A stretch of 64,000 nt of DNA, from contig JAACZU010000001.1 of the NCBI GenBank assembly GCA_009996615.1, positions 414,896 to 478,895 of the forward strand, given 5' to 3'. Positions 15,174 through 25,212 of the stretch are shown in pieces. The first letter of the stretch is position 1. Each line of letters begins with the position of its first letter. The DNA comes from Rhodanobacteraceae bacterium. GTDB taxonomy: Bacteria; Pseudomonadota; Gammaproteobacteria; Xanthomonadales; Rhodanobacteraceae. The notes below the pieces were generated by a model that was not told where the DNA came from, ran no database searches, and saw only the letters and a list, made by a program, of their open reading frames with translations. The position numbers were made by a program, and so were the translations under genes.

Positions 15174-16688
15174 ATGTTCTGGCTCTGCCTCCGCTTCGCG
15201 CAACTGGCGCTCGACGTCGTCCGCACCGGCCTCGACCTGCCGCCGCGCACGCCGTGCGCGGTCGTCGACGGGCCACCGCAGCGGCGCCAGGTCGTGCTCG
15301 CCGATGCCGCCGCGCGCAAGGCCGGCGTGCACGCCGGCCAGCCGCTGGCCGCGGCGCACCTGCTCTGCCCACGCCTCGCCGTCGCGCCGCGTGATGCCGC
15401 GGCGGAACGCCAGGCGCTCGACTCGCTGGCCGCCTGGGCCTACCGCTACAGCGCCGACGTCAGCCTCGCCGCGCCCGATGCGCTGTACGTCGAAGTCGGC
15501 GCCAGCCTCGCGCTGTTCGGCGGCTGGCCGGCGCTGGAACGGCGGCTGCGCGCCGAGCTCGCCGGGTTCGGCTTCGCCTGCTCGCTGGCGGCTGCGCCGA
15601 CCGCGGCCGCCGCACACGTGCTGGCCGGGCTCGACGACGGCCTTGCGCTGCCCGCCCTCGCCCAGCTCGCGCCCGCCCTCGGCGCGGTGCCGCTCGTGCA
15701 TGGCGGCCTCGCCGCGAAGGCCGTCGCGACGCTGCACGGGATGGGCCTGCGCACGCTCGGCGAGCTGTTCCGGCTGCCGCGCGCGGAACTCGCGCGGCGC
15801 ATCGGCACCGACGCGCTCGACCAGCTCGATCGCCTGCGCGGCCTTGCCGCCGAGGCGCTGCCGCGCTGGCAGCCGCCGGCGCGCTTCGAACGTGGCGTCG
15901 AGTTCGCATTCGGCGTCGAATCGCACACCGCGCTCGCGTTCCCGCTGCAGCGGCTGATCGGCGAGTTGGCGCTGTTCCTGCGCGCGCGCGACGGCGGCGT
16001 GCAGCGCTTCACGCTCGTGCTCGGCCACGAGCGCGGCGCCAGCACGCGCGTCGAGGTCGGCCTGCTCGCGCCGCAGCGCGAGGCCGCCGCGCTGTTCGAG
16101 CTCGCGCGCACGCGGCTCGACCGGATCGCACTGCCGGCACCGGTGCATGCGCTGGCCGTGCGCGCCGACGACCTGCCGCCGCTGTGCCCGCTGCACCAGG
16201 ACCTGTTCGAGACGAACCGCCGCGAGCAACTCGACTGGCCGATGCTGGCCGAACGCCTGCGCGCACGACTCGGCAACGACGCGCTCAAGGGCCTGGACTG
16301 CGTCGCCGACCACCGCCCGGCACGCGCCTGGCGTTTCGTGTCGCTCGATGCACCTGCCGATCCGCCCCGCAAGAATGGCCGTGGGAGCGGCGGCAGCCGC
16401 GATGCCTTGATCGGAGGGCCGAGGGCCGAGGGCCGAGGGCTGAAAAGCATCGCGGCTGCCGCCGCTCCCACAGCGCGGCCGTTCTGGCTGCTGCCGCGAC
16501 CGCTGGCGCTGCGCGAAGCGCCCCTGCGCGTGCTCGCCGGCCCCGAGCGGATCGAAAGCGGCTGGTGGGACGAGCGCGACCAGCGCCGCGACTACTACAT
16601 CGTCCAGCTGCGCAGCGGCCAACGCGCCTGGGCCTTCGTCGAGGCCGGCACGACGGACGGCTGGACCGTGCACGGCTGGTTCGCATGA
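15174..16688 (+). CDS. imuB: ImuB, Y-family polymerase-like mutasome hub
   Basis: This encodes 504 residues starting [20 protein letters not shown]. The fold is Y-family polymerase-like, but the acidic metal ligands are missing: the first motif reads CLRFAQL instead of a D-x-D segment, and [11 protein letters not shown] replaces the SxDE motif. It is therefore a non-catalytic ImuB that bridges the clamp, ImuA and DnaE2. QDLFE near residue 343 could be the clamp-binding motif. Residues ~403-434 ([20 protein letters not shown], then [13 protein letters not shown]) are encoded by a REP pair inserted in frame, making the protein longer than usual. Its stop overlaps dnaE2 (ATGA). Confidence 0.87.
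   Translation: MFWLCLRFAQLALDVVRTGLDLPPRTPCAVVDGPPQRRQVVLADAAARKAGVHAGQPLAAAHLLCPRLAVAPRDAAAERQALDSLAAWAYRYSADVSLAAPDALYVEVGASLALFGGWPALERRLRAELAGFGFACSLAAAPTAAAAHVLAGLDDGLALPALAQLAPALGAVPLVHGGLAAKAVATLHGMGLRTLGELFRLPRAELARRIGTDALDQLDRLRGLAAEALPRWQPPARFERGVEFAFGVESHTALAFPLQRLIGELALFLRARDGGVQRFTLVLGHERGASTRVEVGLLAPQREAAALFELARTRLDRIALPAPVHALAVRADDLPPLCPLHQDLFETNRREQLDWPMLAERLRARLGNDALKGLDCVADHRPARAWRFVSLDAPADPPRKNGRGSGGSRDALIGGPRAEGRGLKSIAAAAAPTARPFWLLPRPLALREAPLRVLAGPERIESGWWDERDQRRDYYIVQLRSGQRAWAFVEAGTTDGWTVHGWFA
16381..16471. repeat. REP pair inserted in frame within imuB
   Basis: Perfect 25-bp inverted arms (GTGGGAGCGG… at 16381-16405 and …CCGCTCCCAC at 16447-16471) enclose a 41-bp loop holding tandem GAGGGCC heptamers. 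The unit belongs to the REP-like family otherwise found between genes in this window. The insertion keeps the imuB frame open. Confidence 0.85.
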
Positions 16689-19600
16689 ACACGCCGCGTC
16701 CACCGCGGCGGCGCCTGCGCGCGCCGATCGAACCGGGGTTGACGACGAGCCTCGACGAGGACCCGCGCAGCGCCGCCTACAAGCAACGCCGGCACGGTGC
16801 CGCGGCAAACGACGCGCACGCCACAGCCGACACCGCGCCGCGCTACGCCGAACTGCACTGCCTGTCGAACTTCTCGTTCCAGCGCGGCGCCTCGAGCGCG
16901 CGCGAGCTGTTCGAGCGCGCCAGGCGCCTCGGCTACGCCGCGCTCGCGATCACCGACGAATGCTCGCTGGCCGGCATCGTGCGCGCGCTCGAAGCCTCCC
17001 TCGAAACCAAGGTTCCACTGATCGTCGGCACCGAGGTGCAGCTCGCCGACGGTCCGAAGCTCGTGCTGCTCGCGCGCAACCAGGCCGGCTATACGGATAT
17101 CTGCCGCCTGATCACGACCGGCCGCCGGCGCAGCGCCAAGGGCGAGTACCGGCTGACCCGCGCCGATGCGGAACAGCTCGGCGAAGGCGTGCTGGTGCTG
17201 TGGGCGGCCGGGGCCGCGGAGAGGGAGGAATGCGCGACCTGGCTCGCGCGCCACTTCGCCGGCCGTGCCTGGATCGCGGTCGAGCTGCATCGCGGCACGG
17301 ACGACCCCGCCGTGCTCGCCGCGCTGCGCGCGCTCGGCGCGCGCCACGGCCTGCCGCTGGTCGCGGCCGGCGACGTACACATGCACGTGCGGCGGCGGCG
17401 CGCGCTGCAGGACGTGATGAGCGCGATCCGCCTCGGCTGCCGCGTCGCCGAGGCCGGCCACGCGCTTTTTGCAAACGGCGAGCGGCACCTGCGCCGCGTC
17501 GACGACCTCGCCGCGCTGTATCCGCCGGAGCTGCTCGCCGAGACGCTGCGCATCGCCGCGCTGTGCACGTTCGACCTGCGCCGGCTCGACTACCGCTACC
17601 CGCAGGAACTGGTGCCGGCCGGGCAGTCCGCGATCGAGCACCTGCGCGCGCTGGCCTGGGCCGGCGCGGCGCGGCTGTGGCCGCGCGGCTTGCCGGACAG
17701 CGTGCGCGCGCAGGTCGAGCGCGAACTCGCGCTGATCGCCGACCTCGGCTACGAGCACTTCTTCCTGACCGTCGAGGACATCGTGCGCTGGGCGCGCGCG
17801 CAGGACCCGCCGATCCTGTGCCAGGGCCGCGGCTCGTCGGCGAACTCGGCCGTGTGCTATTGCCTGGGCATCACCGCGGTCAGTCCGGAGACCGGCAACC
17901 TGCTGTTCGAGCGCTTCCTGTCGAAGGAGCGCGACGAGCCGCCGGACATCGACGTCGACTTCGAGCACGAGCGGCGCGAGGAAGTCATCCAGTACATCTT
18001 CGGCAAGTACGGGCGCGAGCGCGCCGCGCTCGCCGCGACCGTGATCAGCTACCGCAGCAAAAGCGCGGTGCGCGACGTCGGCCGCGCGCTCGGCGTGCCG
18101 GACGACCAGCTCGACCGCCTCGGCGGCCTGTTCTCGCGCATCCGCAGCGGCCAGCCGTTCGATGCCGCGCTGCGCGAGCGCGGCTTCGATCCGGCCAGCC
18201 GCCTGCTGCAGCGGCTGTTCGCGCTGGCCGGCGAGCTGCACGGCTTCCCGCGCCACCTGTCGCAGCACGTCGGCGGCTTCGTGATCTCGCAGCAGCCGCT
18301 GCACCATCTGGTGCCGGTCGAGAACGCGGCGATGCCCGAGCGCACGATCATCCAGTGGGACAAGGACGACCTCGAGACGATGAAGCTGCTCAAGGTCGAC
18401 GTGCTCGCGCTCGGCATGCTGACCGCCTTGCGCAAGTGCCTGGACCTGCTGCACGCGCACGGCCTGTGGACGCACCCGTACCGCGGCGCGCGGCCGATGC
18501 TGCACGACATCCCGCAGCACGACGACCCGGCCGTCTACGACATGATCTGCCGCGCCGACACGGTCGGCGTGTTCCAGATCGAGTCGCGCGCGCAGATGTC
18601 GATGCTGCCGCGCCTCAAGCCGCGCTGCTTCTACGACCTCGTCGTCGAGGTCGCGATCGTGCGCCCGGGTCCGATCCAGGGCGACATGGTGCATCCGTAC
18701 CTGCGCCGCCGGCAGGGCCTGGAACCGATCGACTACCCGCAATCACGCTTCGAACGCGCCAGCGGCAGCGGCGCGTCGCAGGTCCGCGAGGCATTGGGGC
18801 GCACGCTCGGCGTGCCGATCTTCCAGGAACAGGTGATGAAGCTGATCCAGGTCGTCGCCGGCTTCACGCCCGGCGAGGCCGACGAGCTACGCCGTGCGAT
18901 GGCGGCCTGGAAGCGCCGCGGCGGGCTGGAGCATTTCCGCGAGCGCATCCAGCGCGGCATGCGCGAGCGCGGCTACGAGGACGCGTATTTCGAGCGCATC
19001 TTCCAGCAGATCCAGGGCTTCGGCGAATACGGATTCCCCGAGTCGCACGCGGCGAGCTTCGCGCTGCTCGCGTGGGCCTCGTCCTGGCTCAAGCACTACC
19101 ACCCGGCCGCGTTCACCTGCGCGCTGCTCAACGCGCAACCGATGGGTTTCTACCAGCCCTCGCAGCTGATCCAGGACGCGCAGCGGCACGGCGTGACGGT
19201 GCTGCCGGTCGACGTCACGGCCAGCGCGTGGGATTGCACGCTGGAGTCCATCCAGCCGCCGGCGGTCGCCCTGCGCCTCGGCCTGCGCCAAGTCCGCGGC
19301 GTGTCCGCAGACCTCGCCGCGCGTCTCGTCGCCGCGCGCGCGGCCGCGCCGTTCCGCGACGTCGCCGACCTAACCCGCCGCGCGCGCGTGAACGCGGCCG
19401 AGCGCGCGCGCCTGGCCGACGCCGGCGCGCTGCAGGCGCTGAGCGGTCATCGCCATCGCGCGCGCTGGGACAGCGCCGGCGCCGAACTGCCGGCGCCGCT
19501 GCTCGAGGAAGCAACGGTCACGGAGGCGCGCGTCGCGCTGCGCCGTCCGTCGCTGCGCGAGGACGTGATGACCGACTACGCCACGCTCGGCCTGTCGCTG

Positions 19601-19972
19601 CGTGCGCATCCGCTCGCACTGGTCCGCGAGGAACTCGCGCGCCGGCGCGTCGCCCCGGCCAGCGCCACGCAGGACCCCACCCGGCGCGGCCGGCCGCTGC
19701 GCTGCGCCGGCCTCGTCACCGTGCGCCAGCACCCGGGCACCGCCAAGGGTGTCACCTTCGTCACGCTCGAGGACGAGACCGGCCAGGTCAACGTGGTGGT
19801 CTGGCGCGCGCTGGCCGAGCGCCAACACCGCGTGCTGCTCGAGGCGACGCTGATGGCGGTCGACGGCGTGCTCGAGGTCAACGATGGCGTACACCACCTG
19901 ATCGCGCGGCGGCTGCACGACTACAGCGCGCTGCTGCCGGAATTCGCATTCGCGTCGCGCGATTTTCATTGA
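16685..19972 (+). CDS. dnaE2: Error-prone DNA polymerase DnaE2 (ImuC)
   Basis: This encodes 1095 residues. The PHP domain opens with [20 protein letters not shown]. The polymerase core has [33 protein letters not shown] with two catalytic Asp, and [16 protein letters not shown] with the third. Then come a helix-hairpin-helix region ([20 protein letters not shown]) and an OB fold ([20 protein letters not shown]). It synthesises across lesions during the SOS response, with ImuA and ImuB. Length and motif order fit DnaE2 rather than the replicative DnaE1. It begins inside the imuB stop (ATGA) and ends the cassette. Confidence 0.93.
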   Translation: MNTPRPPRRRLRAPIEPGLTTSLDEDPRSAAYKQRRHGAAANDAHATADTAPRYAELHCLSNFSFQRGASSARELFERARRLGYAALAITDECSLAGIVRALEASLETKVPLIVGTEVQLADGPKLVLLARNQAGYTDICRLITTGRRRSAKGEYRLTRADAEQLGEGVLVLWAAGAAEREECATWLARHFAGRAWIAVELHRGTDDPAVLAALRALGARHGLPLVAAGDVHMHVRRRRALQDVMSAIRLGCRVAEAGHALFANGERHLRRVDDLAALYPPELLAETLRIAALCTFDLRRLDYRYPQELVPAGQSAIEHLRALAWAGAARLWPRGLPDSVRAQVERELALIADLGYEHFFLTVEDIVRWARAQDPPILCQGRGSSANSAVCYCLGITAVSPETGNLLFERFLSKERDEPPDIDVDFEHERREEVIQYIFGKYGRERAALAATVISYRSKSAVRDVGRALGVPDDQLDRLGGLFSRIRSGQPFDAALRERGFDPASRLLQRLFALAGELHGFPRHLSQHVGGFVISQQPLHHLVPVENAAMPERTIIQWDKDDLETMKLLKVDVLALGMLTALRKCLDLLHAHGLWTHPYRGARPMLHDIPQHDDPAVYDMICRADTVGVFQIESRAQMSMLPRLKPRCFYDLVVEVAIVRPGPIQGDMVHPYLRRRQGLEPIDYPQSRFERASGSGASQVREALGRTLGVPIFQEQVMKLIQVVAGFTPGEADELRRAMAAWKRRGGLEHFRERIQRGMRERGYEDAYFERIFQQIQGFGEYGFPESHAASFALLAWASSWLKHYHPAAFTCALLNAQPMGFYQPSQLIQDAQRHGVTVLPVDVTASAWDCTLESIQPPAVALRLGLRQVRGVSADLAARLVAARAAAPFRDVADLTRRARVNAAERARLADAGALQALSGHRHRARWDSAGAELPAPLLEEATVTEARVALRRPSLREDVMTDYATLGLSLRAHPLALVREELARRRVAPASATQDPTRRGRPLRCAGLVTVRQHPGTAKGVTFVTLEDETGQVNVVVWRALAERQHRVLLEATLMAVDGVLEVNDGVHHLIARRLHDYSALLPEFAFASRDFH

Positions 19973-20182
19973 AACGTGAGATGTGAGACGGGAGACGGGA
20001 GACGGGACACGCAACCGCTCCCTCCTCTCTCATTCCATTTCCCGGTGCCGATTGGCACGCTTCCCTCCCGCCATTTTGCTGCGACGCAGCAAGTCACCTC
20101 CTCCACTTGTCGCTTGCGTCCATGAAGCGTCGGCGTACGCTTTTTGCGCCGCCGTCCTGGCGGCATCTCGCTGGAGGTTGCC

Positions 20183-20617
20183 ATGAAACGCACCGCATTC
20201 CTTGCCGTGCTGCTGGTCAGTGCTGCCTCGATCACGGCCCTCGCGCAGGACGCCAAGCCGTACAAGGACGGCCCGGTCAGCGACGTCAGCTACATCCGCA
20301 CCAAGCCGGGCCAGTTCGACAACTACATGAAATGGCTCGCCGGGCCGTGGAAGAACCTGATGGACGCGCAGAAGAAGGCCGGCCTGGTCAGCGACTACGC
20401 CGTGTACATGACCGAACCGGCCACGCCGAACGACCCGAACCTGATCCTCGTCGTCACGATGCCGAACATGGCCGCGCTCGACCGCACCGACGAGGCCGAC
20501 GCGGTCGCCGCCCAGGTGATGGGCTCGACCAGCCAGCAGAACAAGGCCACCATCGATCGCGGCACGATGCGCGATGTGCTCGGCAGCCGGCTCGTGCGCC
20601 AGGCGGTCCTGAAGTGA
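20183..20617 (+). CDS. Small secreted protein of unknown function
   Basis: This encodes 144 residues starting MKRTAFLAVLLVSAASITAL, with a signal peptide probably cut after ALAQ (about residue 22). The mature part (VSYIRTKPGQFDNYMKWLAG, PNLILVVTMPNMAALDRTDE) has the alternating pattern of a ferredoxin-like alpha/beta-barrel protein (NIPSNAP or Dabb type), but I cannot assign it firmly. A GGAGG ribosome site precedes ATG 20183. A strong intrinsic terminator follows. It stands alone between dnaE2 and the convergent orn gene. Confidence 0.7.
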   Translation: MKRTAFLAVLLVSAASITALAQDAKPYKDGPVSDVSYIRTKPGQFDNYMKWLAGPWKNLMDAQKKAGLVSDYAVYMTEPATPNDPNLILVVTMPNMAALDRTDEADAVAAQVMGSTSQQNKATIDRGTMRDVLGSRLVRQAVLK

Positions 20618-20622
20618 GCACC

Positions 20623-20650
20623 GGTCGGGGCCGCCCCGACCCCGACTTTT
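20623..20650 (+). terminator. Rho-independent terminator
   Basis: GGTCGGGG (20623-20630) pairs with CCCCGACC (20634-20641) across a 3-nt loop and is followed by CCGACTTTT. It ends the plus-strand transcript of the secreted-protein gene just before the convergent orn gene. Confidence 0.75.
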
Positions 20651-20663
20651 GCCGCGGCGCGGC

Positions 20664-21230
20664 CTACGGCGCCGGGTCGCCGGCCAGCTGGCCCATGAAC
20701 ATCCGGTAGTAGCGCAGCTCGGCAATCGAATCGCGCACGTCGCTCAGCGCGGTATGCGCGGAGTCCTTGTTGAAGCCGCGGCTGACCTCCGGCGCCCAGC
20801 GCCGCGCGAGCTCCTTGACCGTCGACACGTCGAGGTTGCGGTAGTGGAAGTAGCGCTCCAGCCGCGGCATCAGGCGGTACAGGAAGCGCCGGTCCTGGCA
20901 GATCGAGTTGCCGCACATCGGCGACTTGCCCGGCGCGATCCACTGCGCGAGGAACTCGACCGTCAGCGCCTCGGCGGTCGCCAGATCGACTCTCGAATCG
21001 AGCACGCGCTGCCACAGGCCGGACTTGGCGTGCTGGTTGCGGTTCCAGTCGTCCATCGCCTCCAGCCGCTCGAGCGGATGGCGGATCGCGAACGCCGGCC
21101 CCTCGGCGAGCAGGTTCAGCTCCTTGTCGGTGACGACGGTGGCGATCTCGAGGATAGAGTCGCGGTCCGGATCGAGGCCGGTCATCTCCAGGTCGATCCA
21201 GATCAGGTTGTCGTCGTCCCGCACGCGCAT
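20664..21230 (-). CDS. orn: Oligoribonuclease
   Basis: This encodes 188 residues with the DEDDh exonuclease residues: DLEMTGLD (motif I), [20 protein letters not shown] (motif II region) and [20 protein letters not shown] (His and last Asp). [20 protein letters not shown] is nearly invariant in Orn. It degrades 2-5-nt RNA and linear pGpG to mononucleotides in the cytoplasm. It is divergent from sbcB, with 86 nt between the starts, which must hold both promoters. Confidence 0.95.
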   Translation of the reverse strand: MRVRDDDNLIWIDLEMTGLDPDRDSILEIATVVTDKELNLLAEGPAFAIRHPLERLEAMDDWNRNQHAKSGLWQRVLDSRVDLATAEALTVEFLAQWIAPGKSPMCGNSICQDRRFLYRLMPRLERYFHYRNLDVSTVKELARRWAPEVSRGFNKDSAHTALSDVRDSIAELRYYRMFMGQLAGDPAP

Positions 21231-21316
21231 GCGCCATCTCCTCGTTCCGTGGCCAGCGAGTCTAGCAGGCGGCCGTCCCGCGCGGCCCCGCGCGGGGCAT
21301 ACGCTATGCTGCCGCG

Positions 21317-22747
21317 ATGACGCAGACCTTCCTCTGGCACGACTACGAGACCACCGGCGCCGACCCGCGCCGCGACCGCCCGGCGCAATTCGCCGCGATC
21401 CGCACCACGCTCGACCTGGAGCCCATCGGCGAGCCGGTCTCGCTGTACTGCCGCCCGGCGCCGGACGTGCTGCCGCATCCGGAAGCCTGCCTGATCACCG
21501 GCATCACGCCGCAGCAAATGCAGCGCGAGGGCGTGATCGAGGCCGAGTTCGCCGCGTGCGTCAACGAGCAGATGGCCGAGCCGGGCACCTGCAACGTCGG
21601 CTACAACTCGCTGCGCTTCGACGACGAGGTCACGCGCCACCTGCTCTACCGCAACTTCCACGACCCGTACGAGCGCGAGTGGAAGGACGGCAATTCGCGC
21701 TGGGACCTGATCGACCTCGCGCGGCTGTGCTACGCGCTGCGCCCGGACGGCATCGAATGGCCGCGCCGCGACGACGGCACGCCGAGCTTCAAGCTCGAGC
21801 ACCTGGCCAGCGCGAACCGCATCGCGCAGGCGCGCGCGCACGACGCGGTGTCCGACGTCGAGGCGCTGATCGGCTTCGCGCGCCTGATCCGCGTGCGCCA
21901 GCCGCGCCTGTGGGAGTTCTATTTCGGCCTGCGCAAGAAGCAGCGCGCGTTCGAGCTGCTCGACGTCGCGCGCATGACGCCGCTGGTGCACGTGTCCTCG
22001 CGCTATCCGGCCAGCCGCGGCTGCCTCGCGCTGGTCGCGCCGCTGGCGATGCATCCGAGCCTGCCGAACGGCGTGATCGCCTACGACCTCGACGTCGATC
22101 CGACCCCTCTGCTCGAACTCGATGCCGACGACATCGCCGACCGCGTGTTCACCGCGCGCGCCGACCTGCCCGAGGACGTCGAGCGCATCCCGCTGAAGAC
22201 GATCCATGCGAACAGGTCGCCGGCGCTGGCGCCGCTGAGCACGCTCAAGGGCGTCGACCTCGGCCGCATCGCGCTCGATCCGGACCGCGCGCTCGCGCAC
22301 CTGGAACGGCTGCGCGGCGCCGATGGCCTCGTCGCCAAGCTGCATGCAGTGTTTTCGCGCGCCGACGCACGTGAGGCGGCGACGGACCCGGAGCTTGCGC
22401 TGTATGGCGGCTTCCTGCCCGACGCCGACAAGCGCCTGCTGCGCGCAGTGCGCGAGACGCCACCCGAGCAGCTCGGCCAGCGCGTGTTTCCGTTCCGCGA
22501 CCCGCGCTATGCCGAACTGCTGTTCCGCTACCGCGCACGCAACTGGCCGGACACGCTCGACGCCGACGAACAGGCGCGCTGGGACGCGTTCCGCCGGCGC
22601 CGGCTCGAGACGCAGACGCCGCTGACGACGCTGACGCGCGAAGACTATTTCGCGACGATCGCGCGCCTGCGCGCCGACCCCACCCTGCCCGCCGCGCAGG
22701 TGCCGCTGCTCGACGCGCTCGAAAGCTGGGGCCACGAGCTCACGTAG
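21317..22747 (+). CDS. sbcB: Exodeoxyribonuclease I
   Basis: This encodes 476 residues, matching the E. coli ExoI length (475). The exonuclease domain starts [20 protein letters not shown], and the later DEDD residues are in [17 protein letters not shown]. The SH3-like and C-terminal helical domains follow ([41 protein letters not shown] region). It digests single-stranded DNA 3' to 5' and interacts with SSB in repair. A GTAGGGTGGGACGCAG inverted repeat directly follows the stop. Confidence 0.92.
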   Translation: MTQTFLWHDYETTGADPRRDRPAQFAAIRTTLDLEPIGEPVSLYCRPAPDVLPHPEACLITGITPQQMQREGVIEAEFAACVNEQMAEPGTCNVGYNSLRFDDEVTRHLLYRNFHDPYEREWKDGNSRWDLIDLARLCYALRPDGIEWPRRDDGTPSFKLEHLASANRIAQARAHDAVSDVEALIGFARLIRVRQPRLWEFYFGLRKKQRAFELLDVARMTPLVHVSSRYPASRGCLALVAPLAMHPSLPNGVIAYDLDVDPTPLLELDADDIADRVFTARADLPEDVERIPLKTIHANRSPALAPLSTLKGVDLGRIALDPDRALAHLERLRGADGLVAKLHAVFSRADAREAATDPELALYGGFLPDADKRLLRAVRETPPEQLGQRVFPFRDPRYAELLFRYRARNWPDTLDADEQARWDAFRRRRLETQTPLTTLTREDYFATIARLRADPTLPAAQVPLLDALESWGHELT

Positions 22748-22752
22748 AGATC

Positions 22753-22870
22753 GTAGGGTGGGACGCAGCCGCGTGGCAGGTCACGCTGCAGCGCAGCCTT
22801 CGGCGGCGAGTCCCACCGCCCCGCGCGACGATGGTGGGACTCGCCGCTACGCGGCTGCGTCCCACCCTAC
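22753..22870. repeat. GTAGGGTGGGACGCAG inverted-repeat element
   Basis: Perfect 22-bp arms (22753-22774 and 22849-22870) enclose smaller facing GTGGGACTCGCC-type segments, giving a large foldback. The same arm recurs at 23608, 23728, 23848 and 60690. It could act as a transcript end for sbcB. Confidence 0.8.
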
Positions 22871-22914
22871 GCAAGCCCACATAATGTAGTGATTCCACCA
22901 GCTCCCAACCTGCC

Positions 22915-23601
22915 GTGGCCACGACCTACTTCACCCCCGCCACCTTCACCTTCCTGCGCGACCTCGCCGCGAACAACAACCGCACCTGGTTCAGCGCGAA
23001 CAAGGCGCGCTACGAGGACGTGCTGCGCCAGCCGTTCCTGCGCCTGATCGCGGACCTGGCCGAGCCGCTGGCGAAGATCAGCGCGCACTACATCGCCGAT
23101 CCGCGTCCGCAGGGCGGTTCGCTGTTCCGCATCCATCGCGACACACGCTTCGCCAACGACAAGACGCCGTACAAGACCTGGGCCGGCGCGCGCTTCGCGC
23201 ACGAGCGCCGGCGCGAGATCGAAGCGCCGTCGTTCTACCTGCACGTGCAGCCCGGCGACTGCTTCGCCGGCGGCGGCATCTGGCACCCGGAAGCCGCGAC
23301 GCTGAAGAAGATCCGCGCGTTCCTCGAAGGCAATCCAGCGGCGTGGAAGCAGGCCACGCACACCAAAGCGTTCCGCGAGCGCTTCGAGTTCTACGGCGAG
23401 AACCTGACCCGCCCGCCGCGCGGCTTCGATCCGGCGCACGAGCTGATCGAGGACCTCAAGCGCAAGAACTTCGCCGCCGGCCAGAGCCTGCCCGACGCGC
23501 TCGCCTGCTCGGACGAGCTCAAGCCGTTCATCGTCGACACGTTCAAGCGCATCGCGCCGATGGTCGACTACCTGTGCGCGGCGGTCGAACTAGACTTTTG
23601 A
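22915..23601 (+). CDS. DUF2461 (TIGR02453) family protein
   Basis: This encodes 228 residues starting with GTG (read as Met), then ATTYFTPATFTFLRDLAANN. Family features are visible: NRTWFSANKARYEDVLRQPF near the start, SLFRIHRDTRFANDKTPYKT in the middle, FYLHVQPGDCFAGGGIWHPE and a C-terminal basic region. The family is widespread but has no established function. It lies between two foldback repeats and appears monocistronic. Confidence 0.85.
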   Translation: MATTYFTPATFTFLRDLAANNNRTWFSANKARYEDVLRQPFLRLIADLAEPLAKISAHYIADPRPQGGSLFRIHRDTRFANDKTPYKTWAGARFAHERRREIEAPSFYLHVQPGDCFAGGGIWHPEAATLKKIRAFLEGNPAAWKQATHTKAFRERFEFYGENLTRPPRGFDPAHELIEDLKRKNFAAGQSLPDALACSDELKPFIVDTFKRIAPMVDYLCAAVELDF

Positions 23602-23607
23602 AGCTCC

Positions 23608-23955
23608 GTAGGGTGGGACGCAGCCGCGCGCCAAGCCATGAAAGGATGCAACCTTCGACGGCGAGTCCCACCGCCCGCCCGCAACGACGGCGGGACTCGC
23701 GCCCGCGGCCCTACAAGCATCGAGTCCGTAGGGTGGGACACAGCCGCACGCCAAGCCACGGCAGGATGCAACCTTCGGACGGCGAGTCCCACCGCACGCC
23801 CGCAACGACGGCGAGACTCGCGTCCGCGGCGCTACACGCATCGAGTCCCTAGGGTCGGACACAGCCGCGCACCAAGCCACGGCAGGACGCAACCTTCGGA
23901 CGGCGAGTCCCACCGCCCGCCCGCAACGACGCTTGGACTCGCGCCCGCCGCGCCG
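23608..23955. repeat. Three tandem 120-bp copies of the GTAGGGTGGGACGCAG element
   Basis: Units start at 23608, 23728 and 23848, an exact 120-bp period, each beginning (G)TAGGGT(G/C)GGAC and holding the facing GGACTCGC segment. The third copy has drifted (CTAGGGTCGGAC). Frames through the array are repeated translations of the unit, not a gene. It fills the gap between the convergent DUF2461 and efflux genes. Confidence 0.8.
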
Positions 23956-23971
23956 CGACCCACCCCGCCCC

Positions 23972-24976
23972 TCATCTCCCGGCGCCCGGCTCCAGCACCA
24001 CGGTTGCGGTCATGCCGGCCGACAGCGTCACGCCGGGCGGCAGGTGGTCGGTGTCGATCGCGATGCGCACCGGCACGCGCTGCGCCAGGCGTACCCAGCT
24101 GAAGGTCGGCGCGACGTTGGCGAGCAGGTTCGCGCCGGTCGGGTTGTCGACGTCGCCGATGCCGCGCGCGATGCTCTCGACGCGCCCGCGCAGGTGCACG
24201 TCGCCCGCCATCAGGCGGATGTCAACCGCGTCGCCGACGTGCACGTACGGCAGCTTGGTTTCCTCGAAGTAGCCGTAGATCCAGTACGAATGGCTGTCGA
24301 TCAGCGCCAGCCGCGGCGTGCCGGCGGCGGCGTAATCGCCGGGATGGATGTCGAGGTTGGTCACGTAGCCGTCCACCGGTGCGCGCACCTCGGAGCGCTC
24401 GAGGTCCAGGCGCGCGCGGTCGAGCGCGACCTGCGCCTGCTGCACGGCCGCGAGCGCCGCCTCGCGGCCGGCCGAGGCCTGGCTTTGCGCCGCCTGCGCC
24501 TGCTGCAGGCTCGCGCGCGCCGAGTTCGCGGTGGCGATCGCATCGGAGCGGACCTCGGCCGAGATCACGTTGCCGGGCATGTGCTGGCGCCGCTCGGACT
24601 GCGTGGCGGCCTTCTCGTAGTCGGCGCGGCGCCCGGCGATGCCGGCGGCCGCGACGTCGAGGCTCGCGCCGGCCGCGCGCGCGCTGGCCTGGGCGGCTGC
24701 GAGGGTCGCCTCGGCCTGCGCGAGCGCATAGCGGAAACGCACCGGGTCGATCACGAACAACACCTCGCCCTTGTGCACGAACTGGTTGTCGCGCACCGGC
24801 ACCGCGCTGACCAGGCCGGACACGTCCGGCGCGATGCGCACGACGTCGGCGCGCACGCGCGCATCGCGCGTCCACGGCGAATACATGTAGCGTTTCCACA
24901 GCGCAGCCGCGGCCAGCGCCGCGACGGCGACGATCACCGCCGTGAGCAGGAAACGCGCGAGCGATTGCAGCTTCAT
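23972..24976 (-). CDS. Efflux membrane-fusion protein (AaeA/EmrA-like HlyD family)
   Basis: This encodes 334 residues with one N-terminal span (LLTAVIVAVAALAAAALW, ~10-27), followed by the family signature YMYSPWTRDARVRADVVRIA. Coiled-coil hairpin (~85-180) and lipoyl/beta-barrel parts (VRAPVDGYVTNLDIHPGDYA) follow. It should connect the inner-membrane FUSC-type pump to an outer-membrane channel encoded elsewhere. It is the last gene of a marR-FUSC-DUF1656 operon, an arrangement known for aromatic-acid (AaeAB-like) or fusaric-acid efflux. Start at ATG 24976. Confidence 0.87.
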   Translation of the reverse strand: MKLQSLARFLLTAVIVAVAALAAAALWKRYMYSPWTRDARVRADVVRIAPDVSGLVSAVPVRDNQFVHKGEVLFVIDPVRFRYALAQAEATLAAAQASARAAGASLDVAAAGIAGRRADYEKAATQSERRQHMPGNVISAEVRSDAIATANSARASLQQAQAAQSQASAGREAALAAVQQAQVALDRARLDLERSEVRAPVDGYVTNLDIHPGDYAAAGTPRLALIDSHSYWIYGYFEETKLPYVHVGDAVDIRLMAGDVHLRGRVESIARGIGDVDNPTGANLLANVAPTFSWVRLAQRVPVRIAIDTDHLPPGVTLSAGMTATVVLEPGAGR

Positions 24977-25011
24977 CGGGTTCTCTCGAGAAATTGGGCT
25001 CGCCGGCGACC

Positions 25012-25212
25012 TCAGCCGAGGCCGAGCAGGCCGAAGCCGCCGAAGATGCAGACGAATAGCGCGAGGCGGACCAGCGCCGGATTCCAGACGTGCCGGTATA
25101 GCCCATGGCGCGCCGCCAGCCCGTCCAGCATCCACACCAGCAGCAGGCCGAGCAGGAACTGCACCAGCAGCGTCGGCACCAGCGCGCCGAACAGGGCGAT
25201 CTCACGCGGCAT
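25012..25212 (-). CDS. DUF1656 small membrane protein
   Basis: This encodes 66 residues starting MPREIALFGALVPTLLVQFL. There are two membrane segments (~8-26 and ~48-64, LFVCIFGGFGLLGLG). This short family (AaeX-like) almost always lies between the FUSC pump and the HlyD gene, as here, and may help assembly of the pump. Its ATG lies inside the 3' end of the FUSC gene (11-nt overlap). Confidence 0.82.
   Translation of the reverse strand: MPREIALFGALVPTLLVQFLLGLLLVWMLDGLAARHGLYRHVWNPALVRLALFVCIFGGFGLLGLG

Noticed and set aside
23608..23955. Possible CRISPR array because of regular spacing
   Set aside because: The whole 120-bp unit is repeated. There are no short repeats with unique spacers and no cas genes.
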